Positions 15,942-25,087 of a stretch of DNA of 64,000 bases are shown here, one piece after another. The stretch is from Roseovarius sp. EL26 (GTDB taxonomy: Bacteria; Pseudomonadota; Alphaproteobacteria; Rhodobacterales; Rhodobacteraceae), in assembly GCF_900327775.1 (NCBI RefSeq), contig NZ_OUMZ01000007.1, forward strand, positions 1,599,606 to 1,663,605, in the 5' to 3' direction. Position 1 is the stretch's first letter. The number at the start of each line of letters is the position of its first letter. The notes under the pieces were generated by a model. The model saw only the letters and a list, made by a program, of their open reading frames with translations, was not told the DNA's origin and made no database searches. The translations under genes and the position numbers were made by a program.

Positions 15942-17735
15942 GTGCGCACAGCCAAGGCAGACGCAGAGCTCAAGCAACGTGACACCTCGAAGCGGATCGG
16001 GGCACTGTCCAGCCTTTGGCCATTTATCCGCCCCTACCGCATTCTGGCCTTAGGTGCGCTATTGGCGTTAATGCTGACGGCAGGCGTTTCATTGACGCTT
16101 CCACTGGCAGTGCGTCGGGTGATTGACAACTTCAACGCACATGACAGCGCTTTGCTAAACCTCTATTTTACTGCGGCCATCGGCATTGCGGGCCTTCTGG
16201 CCGTGGGAACGGGCCTGCGTTATGCGCTGGTCACCCGGCTGGGCGAGCGGGTCGTGGCCGATATCCGCAAGGCAGTTTTTGCTCGTGTCATCACCATGAG
16301 CCCCACATTTTACGAGCGGGTGATGACCGGAGAGATCATCTCGCGCATCACCACAGATACAACATTGATCCTGTCAGTGATCGGCTCATCAGTTTCTATT
16401 GCTCTACGCAACTTTCTGATCTTTTTAGGCGGGCTGGTTTTGATGCTGTTTACCTCGGCCAAACTGGCCGGGCTTGTCCTGCTGATTGTGCCTTTGGTGA
16501 TTGTGCCAATTCTTACACTTGGACGGCGCCTGCGTGTTCTCAGCCGGATCAATCAGGACCGGATCGCTGACAGTTCGGGCAATGCATCCGAAGCGCTGCT
16601 GAGCCTGCAAACCATTCAGGCCTTTTCGCAAGAGGGCGCAACACGGCAACGCTTTGATACGGTGACCGAAGCCAGTTTTGACGCCGCCCGTAAACGTATC
16701 ACAGTGCGTGCGCTGATGACCGTCATTGTAATCTTTCTGGTCTTCACCGGCGTGGTTGGGGTGCTGTGGATCGGTGCACTGGATGTCCGCAATGGAACCA
16801 TGAGCGCAGGCGCGCTGGTTCAATTCGTGATCTATTCGATCATGGTTGCGGGGTCGGTTGCAGCGCTGTCTGAAATCTGGGGCGAATTGCAACGCGCCGC
16901 TGGGGCAACCGAGCGTCTGATTGATTTGCTGCAGGCCGAAGACCAGGTTCGGGACCCCGCACTGCCAAAAGCCTTGCCCACCCATGTGAGTGGTGCAATC
17001 CATTTCGATGGCGTCTGTTTTTCCTATCCTTCACGCCCCGAGGTCGCCGCGCTAGATCAGATCACACTAGATATCAAACCCGGTGAAACTGTCGCCCTTG
17101 TTGGGCCTTCTGGCGCGGGGAAAACCAGTATTATCCAACTGGTGCAACGGTTCTACGATCCCTCGCAGGGCCAGATCAGTCTGGATGGTGTGCCTTTGTC
17201 TGATATGGCGCGTCATGAATTCCGTCAGGCCATGGCATTGGTCCCTCAAGACCCAGTGATTTTTGCCGCCTCGGCCCGCGAAAACATCCGTTTTGGCCGT
17301 ATGGATGCTAGCGACGCCGAGGTCGAGCAAGCTGCCTGCGCCGCCGCAGCACATGAGTTCATCACCGCCCTGCCCGACGGTTATGACAGTTATGTCGGCG
17401 AACGCGGTGTGATGCTGTCAGGTGGCCAAAAGCAACGCATCGCCATAGCCCGCGCCATTTTGCGAGACGCGCCAGTGTTGCTCCTGGATGAGGCCACCTC
17501 AGCGCTTGATGCTGAAAGCGAGCGCGCGGTGCAAAGTGCCGTTGAAGACATGGCCAAGACCCGCACAACCCTGATCATTGCCCACCGTCTGGCCACAGTG
17601 AAAAAGGCGGATCGGATCATCGTCATGGATCAAGGTCGCATCGTCGCTCAAGGCACCCACGACACCCTCGTGGCTGAGGGCGGGCTTTACGCGCGACTCG
17701 CTCGGCTACAATTCACCGATGGTGAGGCCGCCTGA
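15942..17735 (+). CDS. ABC exporter, transmembrane and ATPase domains fused
   Basis: 597 residues, a half-transporter of the MsbA/ABCB type that would act as a homodimer in the inner membrane. Six membrane segments lie in about residues 30-310 (for example FLIFLGGLVLMLFTSAKLAGLVLLIVPLVI). The nucleotide-binding domain shows Walker A GPSGAGKTS, signature LSGGQKQ, Walker B VLLLDEATSALD and the switch His in IIAHRLATV. A GTG start at 15942 has GAAGG nine bases upstream. Substrate unknown: lipid, peptide or drug export are all possible. A BON-LysM gene follows. Confidence 0.93.
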   Translation: MRTAKADAELKQRDTSKRIGALSSLWPFIRPYRILALGALLALMLTAGVSLTLPLAVRRVIDNFNAHDSALLNLYFTAAIGIAGLLAVGTGLRYALVTRLGERVVADIRKAVFARVITMSPTFYERVMTGEIISRITTDTTLILSVIGSSVSIALRNFLIFLGGLVLMLFTSAKLAGLVLLIVPLVIVPILTLGRRLRVLSRINQDRIADSSGNASEALLSLQTIQAFSQEGATRQRFDTVTEASFDAARKRITVRALMTVIVIFLVFTGVVGVLWIGALDVRNGTMSAGALVQFVIYSIMVAGSVAALSEIWGELQRAAGATERLIDLLQAEDQVRDPALPKALPTHVSGAIHFDGVCFSYPSRPEVAALDQITLDIKPGETVALVGPSGAGKTSIIQLVQRFYDPSQGQISLDGVPLSDMARHEFRQAMALVPQDPVIFAASARENIRFGRMDASDAEVEQAACAAAAHEFITALPDGYDSYVGERGVMLSGGQKQRIAIARAILRDAPVLLLDEATSALDAESERAVQSAVEDMAKTRTTLIIAHRLATVKKADRIIVMDQGRIVAQGTHDTLVAEGGLYARLARLQFTDGEAA

Positions 17736-17808
17736 GAAAAATTCCCCTTCCACGCCCCGGTTAATTTGCCAATTATGCTCGCATAAACACTCAACCAGGA
17801 GATGGAAT

Positions 17809-18234
17809 ATGGGCCTTTGGAGTTTCATGAAAGACACCGGAAAATCAGTCTTTGGCGGCGGCGAACCCGAAGCCGATGCTGTGACACAGGAAATCACCGA
17901 CCTCGGCCTTGATACATCAGGCCTTACCATCGATGTCGTTGGTGACGTGGTCAAAGTATCCGGCGAGGCAGCCAGTCAGGAAGCCAAGGAAAAGATCATC
18001 ATGGCCGTAGGCAACCTTGAAGGCGTATCAGCCGTAGAGGATAATGCCGGTGGTGCAGATCCAGTGTTCCACGAAGTTCAAAAAGGTGACACGCTTTGGG
18101 CTATCTCAGCTGCGGCACTTGGCAATGGTGCGCGTTACGAAGAGATCTTTGAAGCCAACAAGCCAATGCTAAGCCACCCTGACAAAATCTATCCCGGTCA
18201 GCAGCTGCGCATCCCACAGGATGCCTCGGCTTAA
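17809..18234 (+). CDS. lysM: BON-LysM protein (LysM/YgaU type)
   Basis: 141 residues without signal peptide. An N-terminal BON domain (about 25-75, GLTIDVVGDVVKVSGEAAS) and a C-terminal LysM domain (about 85-137, HEVQKGDTLWAISAAALGNG ... YPGQQLRIP) give the layout of E. coli LysM (YgaU, also called Kbp), a small protein that binds potassium and peptidoglycan-like ligands. AGGAG seven bases before the ATG at 17809 fixes the start. A strong terminator ends the transcript. Confidence 0.9.
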   Translation: MGLWSFMKDTGKSVFGGGEPEADAVTQEITDLGLDTSGLTIDVVGDVVKVSGEAASQEAKEKIIMAVGNLEGVSAVEDNAGGADPVFHEVQKGDTLWAISAAALGNGARYEEIFEANKPMLSHPDKIYPGQQLRIPQDASA

Positions 18235-18254
18235 GCATCGTAGAAAAAGACGCG

Positions 18255-18281
18255 AAACGGCCCTCAGTGAGGGCCGTTTTT
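18255..18281 (+). terminator. Intrinsic terminator after lysM
   Basis: Perfect stem AAACGGCCCTC / GAGGGCCGTTT with a three-base loop and a following T run, about 20 bases after the lysM stop. With its A-rich left flank it can also work leftward for the gene ending at 18305. Confidence 0.92.
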
Positions 18282-18304
18282 GCATTCAAAGGCGGCAAGG
18301 TGCG

Positions 18305-18805
18305 TTACCGGCCAATGGCCCGCAACACCGCGACCAGAACAATCCCGTAGAGCACGTGCCCAACCAAGGCGACCCAGACAATTCCACTAAAGTTCAGGAA
18401 AAACGGCAATCCAGCAATTGTGGTTATTCCGCCAATGGCAAAGACCCAAAGACCAAAGCCATAGATCACGGATGGAATGAGCCAACCTTTTGCCCCCATG
18501 ATGCGCCGCCAGATCGGTGCAAAGATGAACAGCCATCCGATCGGATAGCCAATCAAGCCAACCAGGTAGAAATGCACAAAATACCCAGCAAAGTCCCCGT
18601 TCGGCAAACCAAGGCTACCCAACAGGCTTTTGGCCAATCCATGAGGCGACAGGTTTGCAAAGCCCAAGCTGGGGCTGATCATCTGCCCCCACAGGTCGAA
18701 TGCATTGGTCGCAAAGAAGCCTGCGACAAACATGAGACCCAGTGTATGCGCATTAAGCGCAGGGATTGCTCTGATAGAGCGCGAATTATTAGATACTGAA
18801 GCCAC
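18305..18805 (-). CDS. Small integral membrane protein of unknown function
   Basis: 166 residues with four predicted membrane segments (HTLGLMFVAGFFATNAF, FVHFYLVGLIGYPIGWLFIF, SVIYGFGLWVFAIGGI, VWVALVGHVLYGIVLVAVL). I do not recognise the family with certainty; it resembles predicted multi-pass proteins of marine alphaproteobacteria. A GTG at 18805 preceded eight bases upstream by AAGGA is chosen; the frame reaches ten codons further to a TTG without ribosome site. Single gene, divergent from the SnoaL-like gene. Confidence 0.7.
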   Translation of the reverse strand: MASVSNNSRSIRAIPALNAHTLGLMFVAGFFATNAFDLWGQMISPSLGFANLSPHGLAKSLLGSLGLPNGDFAGYFVHFYLVGLIGYPIGWLFIFAPIWRRIMGAKGWLIPSVIYGFGLWVFAIGGITTIAGLPFFLNFSGIVWVALVGHVLYGIVLVAVLRAIGR

Positions 18806-19097
18806 GATAATTATCCTTCTCGGGTTCCATTTCAATTGACTTGCTGCCCACTAAGGGTGATGTGCCGACCGTTTCAACTTAATGAGGCAAATATATCTGA
18901 TTTGTCACAGAGTGTTGACGCCACATTTCATACGCAGATGGAACAACGGTGGGCGTCTCATCCAAACGGGGCAATTACAACCACCCTCGCACGTCAAAGC
19001 AGATTTCTTTGCCGAGAGGTATGAGTATGCTACATTCATTGCGGGGCAGATCTTTCTAAGCAGTTATTTTGAGCATCTTAATTTGAAAGGAAAAGTC

Positions 19098-19541
19098 ATG
19101 AGACTTTTTACCCAAACAATAGCTGCGGTCATAGTTGCATCGTCGCCCTATGTTGTCCACGCTGGAACGGTTGAAGACATCGCCGCCAGAAATGAAACAT
19201 TTAAAGCCGCATTTAACAGCGGTGATGCGGCTGGGGTTGCCGCGCATTATACTGAGGACGCAACTGTTCTTGCGCCCGACGCCCCTCTCCTTGAAGGGCG
19301 CGAAGCTATTCAAGGCATTTGGCAAGCCTACATTGATGCCGGGGTTAAGGAACTAACCCTGACAACCGTCACTCTTGAGGATATGGGCGCGTCGGCAAAC
19401 GAAATTGGAGCCTTCACGCTGATGGCACCCGATGGGAACGGTGGGATGGTGCAGGCCGGCGGCAAATATGTCATCGTTTGGAAGACGGATGCTAGTGGTG
19501 TCTGGCATCTGCATTGGGACATATGGAACAGCACGCCTTAA
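19098..19541 (+). CDS. Secreted SnoaL/DUF4440-like protein
   Basis: 147 residues. A signal peptide (QTIAAVIVASSPYVVHA) is followed by a small cone-shaped fold of the NTF2/SnoaL superfamily: NETFKAAFNSGDAAGVAAHYTEDATVLAPDAPLLEGREAI is the usual helix plus acidic strand, and the end WKTDASGVWHLHWDIWNS is the closing strand pair. Such proteins bind or isomerise small molecules; no substrate is known here. GAAAGGA before the ATG at 19098 fixes the start. About 290 bases upstream hold no gene. It converges on recN. Confidence 0.8.
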   Translation: MRLFTQTIAAVIVASSPYVVHAGTVEDIAARNETFKAAFNSGDAAGVAAHYTEDATVLAPDAPLLEGREAIQGIWQAYIDAGVKELTLTTVTLEDMGASANEIGAFTLMAPDGNGGMVQAGGKYVIVWKTDASGVWHLHWDIWNSTP

Positions 19542-19566
19542 CGCTCCAAACCCGATTCATAAGAAT

Positions 19567-21216
19567 CTAAGCTGACATCAACGCCGTTGCCGCCGCACGG
19601 GCGGCGTCGGTGATACGATCGCCTGACAACATGCGAGCAATTTCATCGATCCGATCATTGGAATCCAATGGCTTGACAGTAGATAAGGTCATCTCATTCT
19701 CGACCCGTTTTTCGACCCGCCAGTGATGTGCAGCAAGGGCTGCAACCTGTGGCGAGTGTGTCACCACTAGAACCTGCCCCTGTCCGGCCAATTGTGCCAG
19801 ACGACGGCCCACAGCATCTGCCGTGGCCCCGCCAACACCTCGGTCTATCTCGTCAAAGATCATGGTGATTGCACCTTCGTCACCCGCCAGGCAGACCTTG
19901 AGCGCCAGCAAAAAGCGGCTGAGTTCCCCACCCGATGCGATCTTGGCCAGCGGACCAGACGGCGCGCCGGGGTTGGTGGCTACACGGAAAGTCACCGCGT
20001 CACGGCCCTCGGGGCCGTCTTCAGCCACCTCAAATGCAGTTTCAAAAACGGCACGTTCCATTTTCAGCGGGGCAAGTTCATCTGTCACGGCCTTATCCAG
20101 CGCCTTGGCAGCTGATTTACGAGCTTGTGTGAGGGTTTCAGCGGCTTGATAATAGCTACGTTGCGCAGCCTCGACAGCGGCTACCAGAGCTTTGAGGTCG
20201 GCATCGCCCTGCTCTAACTGATTCAGCCTTTGACGCAATTCAACAGTCAATCCCGGTAACTCTTCTGCTTGAACCTCGTGTTTGCGGGCCATCGCACGAA
20301 TGGCGAACAGTCGTTCTTCGGTGTGTTCCAATTCAGCTGGGTCAAAATGCAGCTGTTCAAGACAACGCGAAACCGATCCGGCCGCTTCGTCCAACTCTAC
20401 CATGGCACGCGACAGCGCCGATAGCGCCTCATCCAGCATGCCCTCGGCACTTTCTGCCGCGCCTTCAAGCCAGCGCATTGCATCGGTCGCCGCGCCTTCA
20501 GCTCCATCAGAGCCCAAAGCACTTTGCGCCTTGGCAACGTCATCTCGGATCCGTTCTGCCCCCTGCATTAAGCGGCGTTCTGTATCAAGCTTTTCATCCT
20601 CGCCAATTTGCGGATCAAGCGCGTCCAGCTCAGCCACGGCATGACGTAAGAAATCCTCCTCAACGCGAATTTCTTCCAGTGCGGCTTCGGCAGTTTGCAA
20701 TTGCCTGCGCGCCTGCGCCAGATCACGCCAGTATTTACGGGTCTCAGCGCGCAGATCGTCCAGCTGGCCAAAGCTGTCCAACAGGTTGCGGTGGCCACTT
20801 GGGTTTAACAGGCCACGGTCATCATGCTGCCCATGTAATTCGATCAAGGTCTCAGACAGCTTGCGCAGCACTTCGCCAGAACAACGCCGATCATTCACCC
20901 AAGCTGTCTTACGGCCTTCACGAGTGTTAATGCGGCGCAAGATCAGCTCATCTTCGACCGGCAAGCCGTGTTCTTCCAAGACCGTCCGAGCAAGGTGGTC
21001 ATCGGGCAGATCAAACCAAGCCTGCACTTCGCCCTGTTCGGCACCGCTGCGCACCAATTCGGCGCGCCCCCGCCAACCCAGAACAAAGCCTAAAGAGTCC
21101 AACAAGATAGATTTTCCTGCCCCGGTTTCACCGGTTAGCACATTGAGCCCCGGTTGAAACGTCAGTTCCAACCGATCGATAATCAGCATGTCGCGAATAT
21201 CGAGGCCCCTGAGCAT
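19567..21216 (-). CDS. recN: DNA repair protein RecN
   Basis: 549 residues, the normal size. An SMC-like ATPase that acts on broken DNA ends during recombinational repair. Walker A is GETGAGKS near residue 29; the ABC signature region is LAKIASGGELSRFLLALK and Walker B is MIFDEIDRGVGG, with a coiled-coil (about 150-380) between. It starts 19 bases after the bamD stop and so is probably read from that operon. No SOS box was seen directly before it. Confidence 0.96.
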   Translation of the reverse strand: MLRGLDIRDMLIIDRLELTFQPGLNVLTGETGAGKSILLDSLGFVLGWRGRAELVRSGAEQGEVQAWFDLPDDHLARTVLEEHGLPVEDELILRRINTREGRKTAWVNDRRCSGEVLRKLSETLIELHGQHDDRGLLNPSGHRNLLDSFGQLDDLRAETRKYWRDLAQARRQLQTAEAALEEIRVEEDFLRHAVAELDALDPQIGEDEKLDTERRLMQGAERIRDDVAKAQSALGSDGAEGAATDAMRWLEGAAESAEGMLDEALSALSRAMVELDEAAGSVSRCLEQLHFDPAELEHTEERLFAIRAMARKHEVQAEELPGLTVELRQRLNQLEQGDADLKALVAAVEAAQRSYYQAAETLTQARKSAAKALDKAVTDELAPLKMERAVFETAFEVAEDGPEGRDAVTFRVATNPGAPSGPLAKIASGGELSRFLLALKVCLAGDEGAITMIFDEIDRGVGGATADAVGRRLAQLAGQGQVLVVTHSPQVAALAAHHWRVEKRVENEMTLSTVKPLDSNDRIDEIARMLSGDRITDAARAAATALMSA

Positions 21217-21235
21217 AGCAGTTCCTACCTTCGGA

Positions 21236-22102
21236 TCAGAGCCATTGGCCTTTGATCATCTGGCGATGAACCTGGCGAAGCCAACTGTCACCTGCAGCTT
21301 CAAGCGTGAGTCCTTGACCGGTTAGCAAAGCGTAACTGTCTTCGTACCACTGGGTGCCCTTGAAGTTGTGGCCCAGAATGGCGCCGGCAGTTCGCGCCTC
21401 ATTATAAAGCCCCAGCGACAGATAAGCTTCGACCAGACGGTGTAGCGCCTCGGCCGTGTGACTGGTGGTCTGGAAATCTTCGACCACAACCCGAAACCGG
21501 TTAATCGCAGAGCCGTAATGGTCGCGACGCAAATAATAGCGTCCGATTTCCATTTCTTTGCCTGCCAGATGGTCAAAGGCCAGATCAAATTTTAGAATCG
21601 ACGCGCGGGCATATTCACTGTCTGGATACAGTTCAATCACCTGACGCAGGGACTGCAGTGCCTGAAAGGTCAAACCCTGATCGCGGCCGACTTCGTCGAT
21701 CTGATCATAGTAGCTCAGCGCCAGCAAGTACTGCGCATAGGCAGCATCTTCGTCGGTGGGATAGAAATCAATGAAACGCTGGGACGCAGCGCGGCTGTTT
21801 TCGTAATCTTTGGCCTGATGATAAGAAAAGGCCTGCATGATAACAGAGCGCTTCGCCAATTCAGAATAAGGGTAAAGCCGTTCGACCTCGGCAAATACAC
21901 TGGCCGCCAGATCCGGATCATTACGTGCCAAATCATATTCAGCACGCTCGTAGATCTGCTCTGCTGTGAATTCTTCGTAGTTTACGTCGCCGCGTTCAAC
22001 TTTGTTATCAATGCTGCCTGAGCATCCTGCCAGAGCAACAGAAACAATAACACCAGTTAAAAGCTTTGCTCGGAGCGTGCCGAATTTCATGCTCGAACCC
22101 AT
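21236..22102 (-). CDS. bamD: Outer membrane assembly lipoprotein BamD
   Basis: 288 residues. A lipoprotein signal with lipobox LAGC places it on the inner face of the outer membrane, where it helps BamA fold beta-barrel proteins. Five TPR-like repeats follow, with the family signatures AEQIYERAEYDLARND, ASVFAEVERLYPYSELAKRS and FIDFYPTDEDAAYAQYLLALSYYDQI. An ATG five residues in (22090) is an alternative start. lpxC lies 92 bases upstream and recN 19 bases downstream; lpxC-bamD-recN is a common alphaproteobacterial order after ftsZ. Confidence 0.95.
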   Translation of the reverse strand: MGSSMKFGTLRAKLLTGVIVSVALAGCSGSIDNKVERGDVNYEEFTAEQIYERAEYDLARNDPDLAASVFAEVERLYPYSELAKRSVIMQAFSYHQAKDYENSRAASQRFIDFYPTDEDAAYAQYLLALSYYDQIDEVGRDQGLTFQALQSLRQVIELYPDSEYARASILKFDLAFDHLAGKEMEIGRYYLRRDHYGSAINRFRVVVEDFQTTSHTAEALHRLVEAYLSLGLYNEARTAGAILGHNFKGTQWYEDSYALLTGQGLTLEAAGDSWLRQVHRQMIKGQWL

Positions 22103-22194
22103 TTCAGTTTCACCGCGGGGACAACCCCGATCTGATAGTGATCTAGCACATAAATTTCCGGTGCAAAATGTCTTTGGTGGAAATTAAGTCACGA

Positions 22195-23115
22195 TCAGGC
22201 GACTTCCGGAATTTCACCCCAATGCACCCCTGCACCAGGCAGTTTTGCAGCCATTTCAGTGGTGCAGGATACTTTTTCGAAGCATGCAGAGTTAGCAAAC
22301 ATGGTGCGAAGAAGTTCGTTGGTCAGGGAATGGCCTGCACGGAACCCTTCATAATGGCCAAGAATCGGTGCGCCAGCCATGCCAAGGTCGCCCAATGCAT
22401 CCAACATCTTGTGACGTACGGCTTCATCCTTGTGGCGCAGGCCTCCCGGGCTCAACACCTGATCACCATCTACCACTACCGCATTTTCCAGCGTTCCACC
22501 AAGGGCAAGTCCCTGCGCACGCATCATATCGACATCAGCCTGACGACAGAATGTCCGGCTGTTGGACAGCTCACGCACAAAGCTACCGTTAGACATATCC
22601 AGTGTTTTTTTCTGAGCGCCAATAGCAGCGTCTTCGAATTCAATGCTGAAATCGATTAGCAAACGATCCGCAGGTGTAAACCGCGCCCAACTTTCGCCGC
22701 GTCGTACTTCGACCGTGTCAGTGATACGGTAGACTTGCAAAGGCGCACGCATTTCACGCAGGCCTTTGGACAAGATCCCGCGAACGAAAGCTGCCGAGCT
22801 ACCGTCGAGAATTGGAATTTCAGGGCCATCCACTTCAATAACGGCATTATTCACACCGCAACCCACGATAGCAGCCATGATGTGTTCAACGGTCGAAACT
22901 GTTACACCATCATCATTTACAAGACGGGTGCACAACGGGGTCTGCTGAACCATATGCCACAACGCCGGAAGATCGCGATTGCCGGTTACATCATCAACAC
23001 GACGAAAAGTGATACCACTATTGGGCATCGCCGGAAGAATCTTCATTCTTACCGGAGCACCTGAGTGCAGGCCAACACCGTCAAAAGTCACCAAAGATTT
23101 AATCGTCGTTTGCAA
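22195..23115 (-). CDS. lpxC: UDP-3-O-acyl-N-acetylglucosamine deacetylase
   Basis: 306 residues. Catalyses the first committed step of lipid A synthesis in the cytoplasm. Zinc ligands are seen in STVEHIMAA (His near residue 78) and RHKMLDALGDL (His and Asp about 235-240); the active-site loop EFEDAAIGAQ and NSRTFCRQADVD are present, and GHYEGFRAGHSLTNELL carries the catalytic His near the C-terminus. It stands alone downstream of the ftsZ terminator with its own likely promoter in the 157 bases before it. Confidence 0.97.
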   Translation of the reverse strand: MQTTIKSLVTFDGVGLHSGAPVRMKILPAMPNSGITFRRVDDVTGNRDLPALWHMVQQTPLCTRLVNDDGVTVSTVEHIMAAIVGCGVNNAVIEVDGPEIPILDGSSAAFVRGILSKGLREMRAPLQVYRITDTVEVRRGESWARFTPADRLLIDFSIEFEDAAIGAQKKTLDMSNGSFVRELSNSRTFCRQADVDMMRAQGLALGGTLENAVVVDGDQVLSPGGLRHKDEAVRHKMLDALGDLGMAGAPILGHYEGFRAGHSLTNELLRTMFANSACFEKVSCTTEMAAKLPGAGVHWGEIPEVA

Positions 23116-23272
23116 TATAGCCCCTTGGGCGTGTGCCCTCGTTGTTTGGTGAAAGAGATTTAGAGCTGGGACGGTCTACGCTCAACTCAATCTTTGCTAC
23201 GGCCTGAAACACAGCCGAAACAAGGTAAGCAGCTTTCTGCCGATCCAGTATTTATCTTACTGTTTTACATAG

Positions 23273-23301
23273 AAAAAGGGCCGCGAATTGCGGCCCTTTT
23301 T
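23273..23301. terminator. Bidirectional terminator after ftsZ
   Basis: AAAAAGGGCCGC and GCGGCCCTTTTT around a five-base loop, 19 bases past the ftsZ stop. The A and T tracts let it work on both strands; it separates ftsZ from lpxC and ends the dcw transcript. Confidence 0.93.
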
Positions 23302-23319
23302 CAATAATACTATTGAAGC

Positions 23320-24912
23320 TTAGTTTGCCTGACGACGCAAGAAAGCAGGAATTTCAATCTGCTCATCCGTGTCATCTTGCGACTCACGTTGTGGCTGCGC
23401 ACTTTGAACCGGTGGCTGTTGGCGCATCTGACGAACCGAGGCTTGCTCAGCTTCCGCCCCTTGGCCGGTCATTCGGTTGATCAAAGAATTGATGCCAAAA
23501 CGTGGGCGTTCAGCCGGCTCTTCGCTTTGCCGTACCTCTGTACGTTGCTGTGGTTCAGCATTGCGTGCAGGTGCATTGTTCACAGCGGCTTGCAGGCGTG
23601 CCAGTGCTTCTGGTGACGGTGTGCCCGGCTTAGGCGCGATGAAGCTGTCCAACTCTTCCTCGAAATGATCCGAGGTAGTAGCTTCCGCAACCTGTGGTGT
23701 GTAGGCCGGTGCAGGCATTTCTTCTGCATCATCAGAAGCCACATCTTCATCATAACCCATTGGGTTAAAGATATCTTCTGCTGGCTGTCTTGATCCGACT
23801 TCACTCTCGTCGACCTCTGCGAAAAGATTTGGCTCCACCTCTGCAGCAACAGCAGCTGGTGTAACATCTTCTTGCTCGGCTTCGATAGATTGTTTCAGCG
23901 GCTCTGCCAGACTGCGACGTGGAACAGGCATGTCGCTAGGAACATCGCTGGCATCAATACCGGTGGCGACAACACTGACGCGCATCGCGCCTTCAGTCAG
24001 GTCATCCATGGTCGAGCCAACAATGATGTTGGCGTCGCCGTCCACTTCTTCGCGGATACGGTTGGCCGCTTCGTCCAATTCGAACAGTGTCAGATCCGGA
24101 CCGCCGGTGATGTTGATCAGAACACCACGTGCACCACGCAGGCTAATTTCATCCAGCAGCGGGTTGGCAATTGCTTTCTCAGCGGCTTGGATCGCGCGAT
24201 CTTCGCCTGTAGCCTCACCGGTTCCCATCATCGCTTTGCCCATTTCGTCCATCACGGCACGAACGTCAGCAAAGTCCAAGTTGATCAGACCAGGGCGAAC
24301 CATCAAGTCCGTCACGCCTTTAACACCTTGATACAGAACGTCATCTGCCATTGAGAACGCCTCGGTAAAGGTGGTTTTCTCATTGGCCAGACGGAACAGG
24401 TTCTGGTTTGGAATGATGATCAGCGTGTCGACCATGCGCTGAAGAGTTTCAACGCCCTCTTCGGCTTGACGCATACGCTTGGCGCCCTCGAACTGGAACG
24501 GCTTGGTGACAACACCAACAGTCAGAACGCCCAGTTCGCGGGCGGCTTGTGCGATGATCGGGGCTGCGCCGGTTCCGGTGCCGCCACCCATACCAGCGGT
24601 GATGAAGCACATGTGTGCGCCTGCCAGATGATCAACGATTTGTTCGATGCTTTCTTCTGCCGCCGCTGACCCGATAGCGGGTTTTGCGCCTGCGCCCAAA
24701 CCTTCGGTCACTTTGACACCCAGCTGGATGCGGCTGTCTGAATTGCTTTGGCTCAGTGCTTGCGCATCGGTGTTCGCCACAACGAAATCGACGCCATCAA
24801 GCTGCTTTTCAATCATATTATTGACGGCATTGCCGCCTGCGCCGCCAACACCAAAAACGGTGATACGAGGCTTCAGATCTTCATGCCCGGGCATTGTGAG
24901 ATTCAATGTCAT
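23320..24912 (-). CDS. ftsZ: Cell division protein FtsZ
   Basis: 530 residues. The tubulin-like GTPase that forms the division ring. The N-terminal domain carries [13 protein letters not shown], the GTP loop [10 protein letters not shown] and the T7 synergy loop region [11 protein letters not shown]. After about residue 320 a long, Pro/Glu/Gln-rich linker of roughly 190 residues leads to the conserved end [14 protein letters not shown], the peptide that binds FtsA and other partners. The long linker is normal for alphaproteobacteria. The ATG at 24912 ([16 protein letters not shown]) has AGGCGG upstream; the longer open frame lacks support. Last gene of the dcw run. Confidence 0.98.
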   Translation of the reverse strand: MTLNLTMPGHEDLKPRITVFGVGGAGGNAVNNMIEKQLDGVDFVVANTDAQALSQSNSDSRIQLGVKVTEGLGAGAKPAIGSAAAEESIEQIVDHLAGAHMCFITAGMGGGTGTGAAPIIAQAARELGVLTVGVVTKPFQFEGAKRMRQAEEGVETLQRMVDTLIIIPNQNLFRLANEKTTFTEAFSMADDVLYQGVKGVTDLMVRPGLINLDFADVRAVMDEMGKAMMGTGEATGEDRAIQAAEKAIANPLLDEISLRGARGVLINITGGPDLTLFELDEAANRIREEVDGDANIIVGSTMDDLTEGAMRVSVVATGIDASDVPSDMPVPRRSLAEPLKQSIEAEQEDVTPAAVAAEVEPNLFAEVDESEVGSRQPAEDIFNPMGYDEDVASDDAEEMPAPAYTPQVAEATTSDHFEEELDSFIAPKPGTPSPEALARLQAAVNNAPARNAEPQQRTEVRQSEEPAERPRFGINSLINRMTGQGAEAEQASVRQMRQQPPVQSAQPQRESQDDTDEQIEIPAFLRRQAN

Positions 24913-25087
24913 TTTGCTGTCCGCCTGCTTTTTATCGCCCGCGATTACGGGCCGTTCTCTGCCTATTATTACCAATCATATCGCTCGCCGGCGCTTTCGT
25001 CACCAAAAAAACAAGCAAAAACCACAAAATATAGGCGCTTTTTTACGCCTTTACGCGGTATTTCGCCGAAGTGGCCACATTTTGCGG

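Noticed and set aside
16425..17003. 192-residue open frame antisense to the ABC exporter
   Set aside because: Mirror of conserved coding sequence without start signal or recognisable domain.
24913..25087. CtrA or FnrL site in the ftsZ upstream gap
   Set aside because: No TTAA-N7-TTAA and no TTGAT-N4-ATCAA was found there; only a weak promoter-like stretch.
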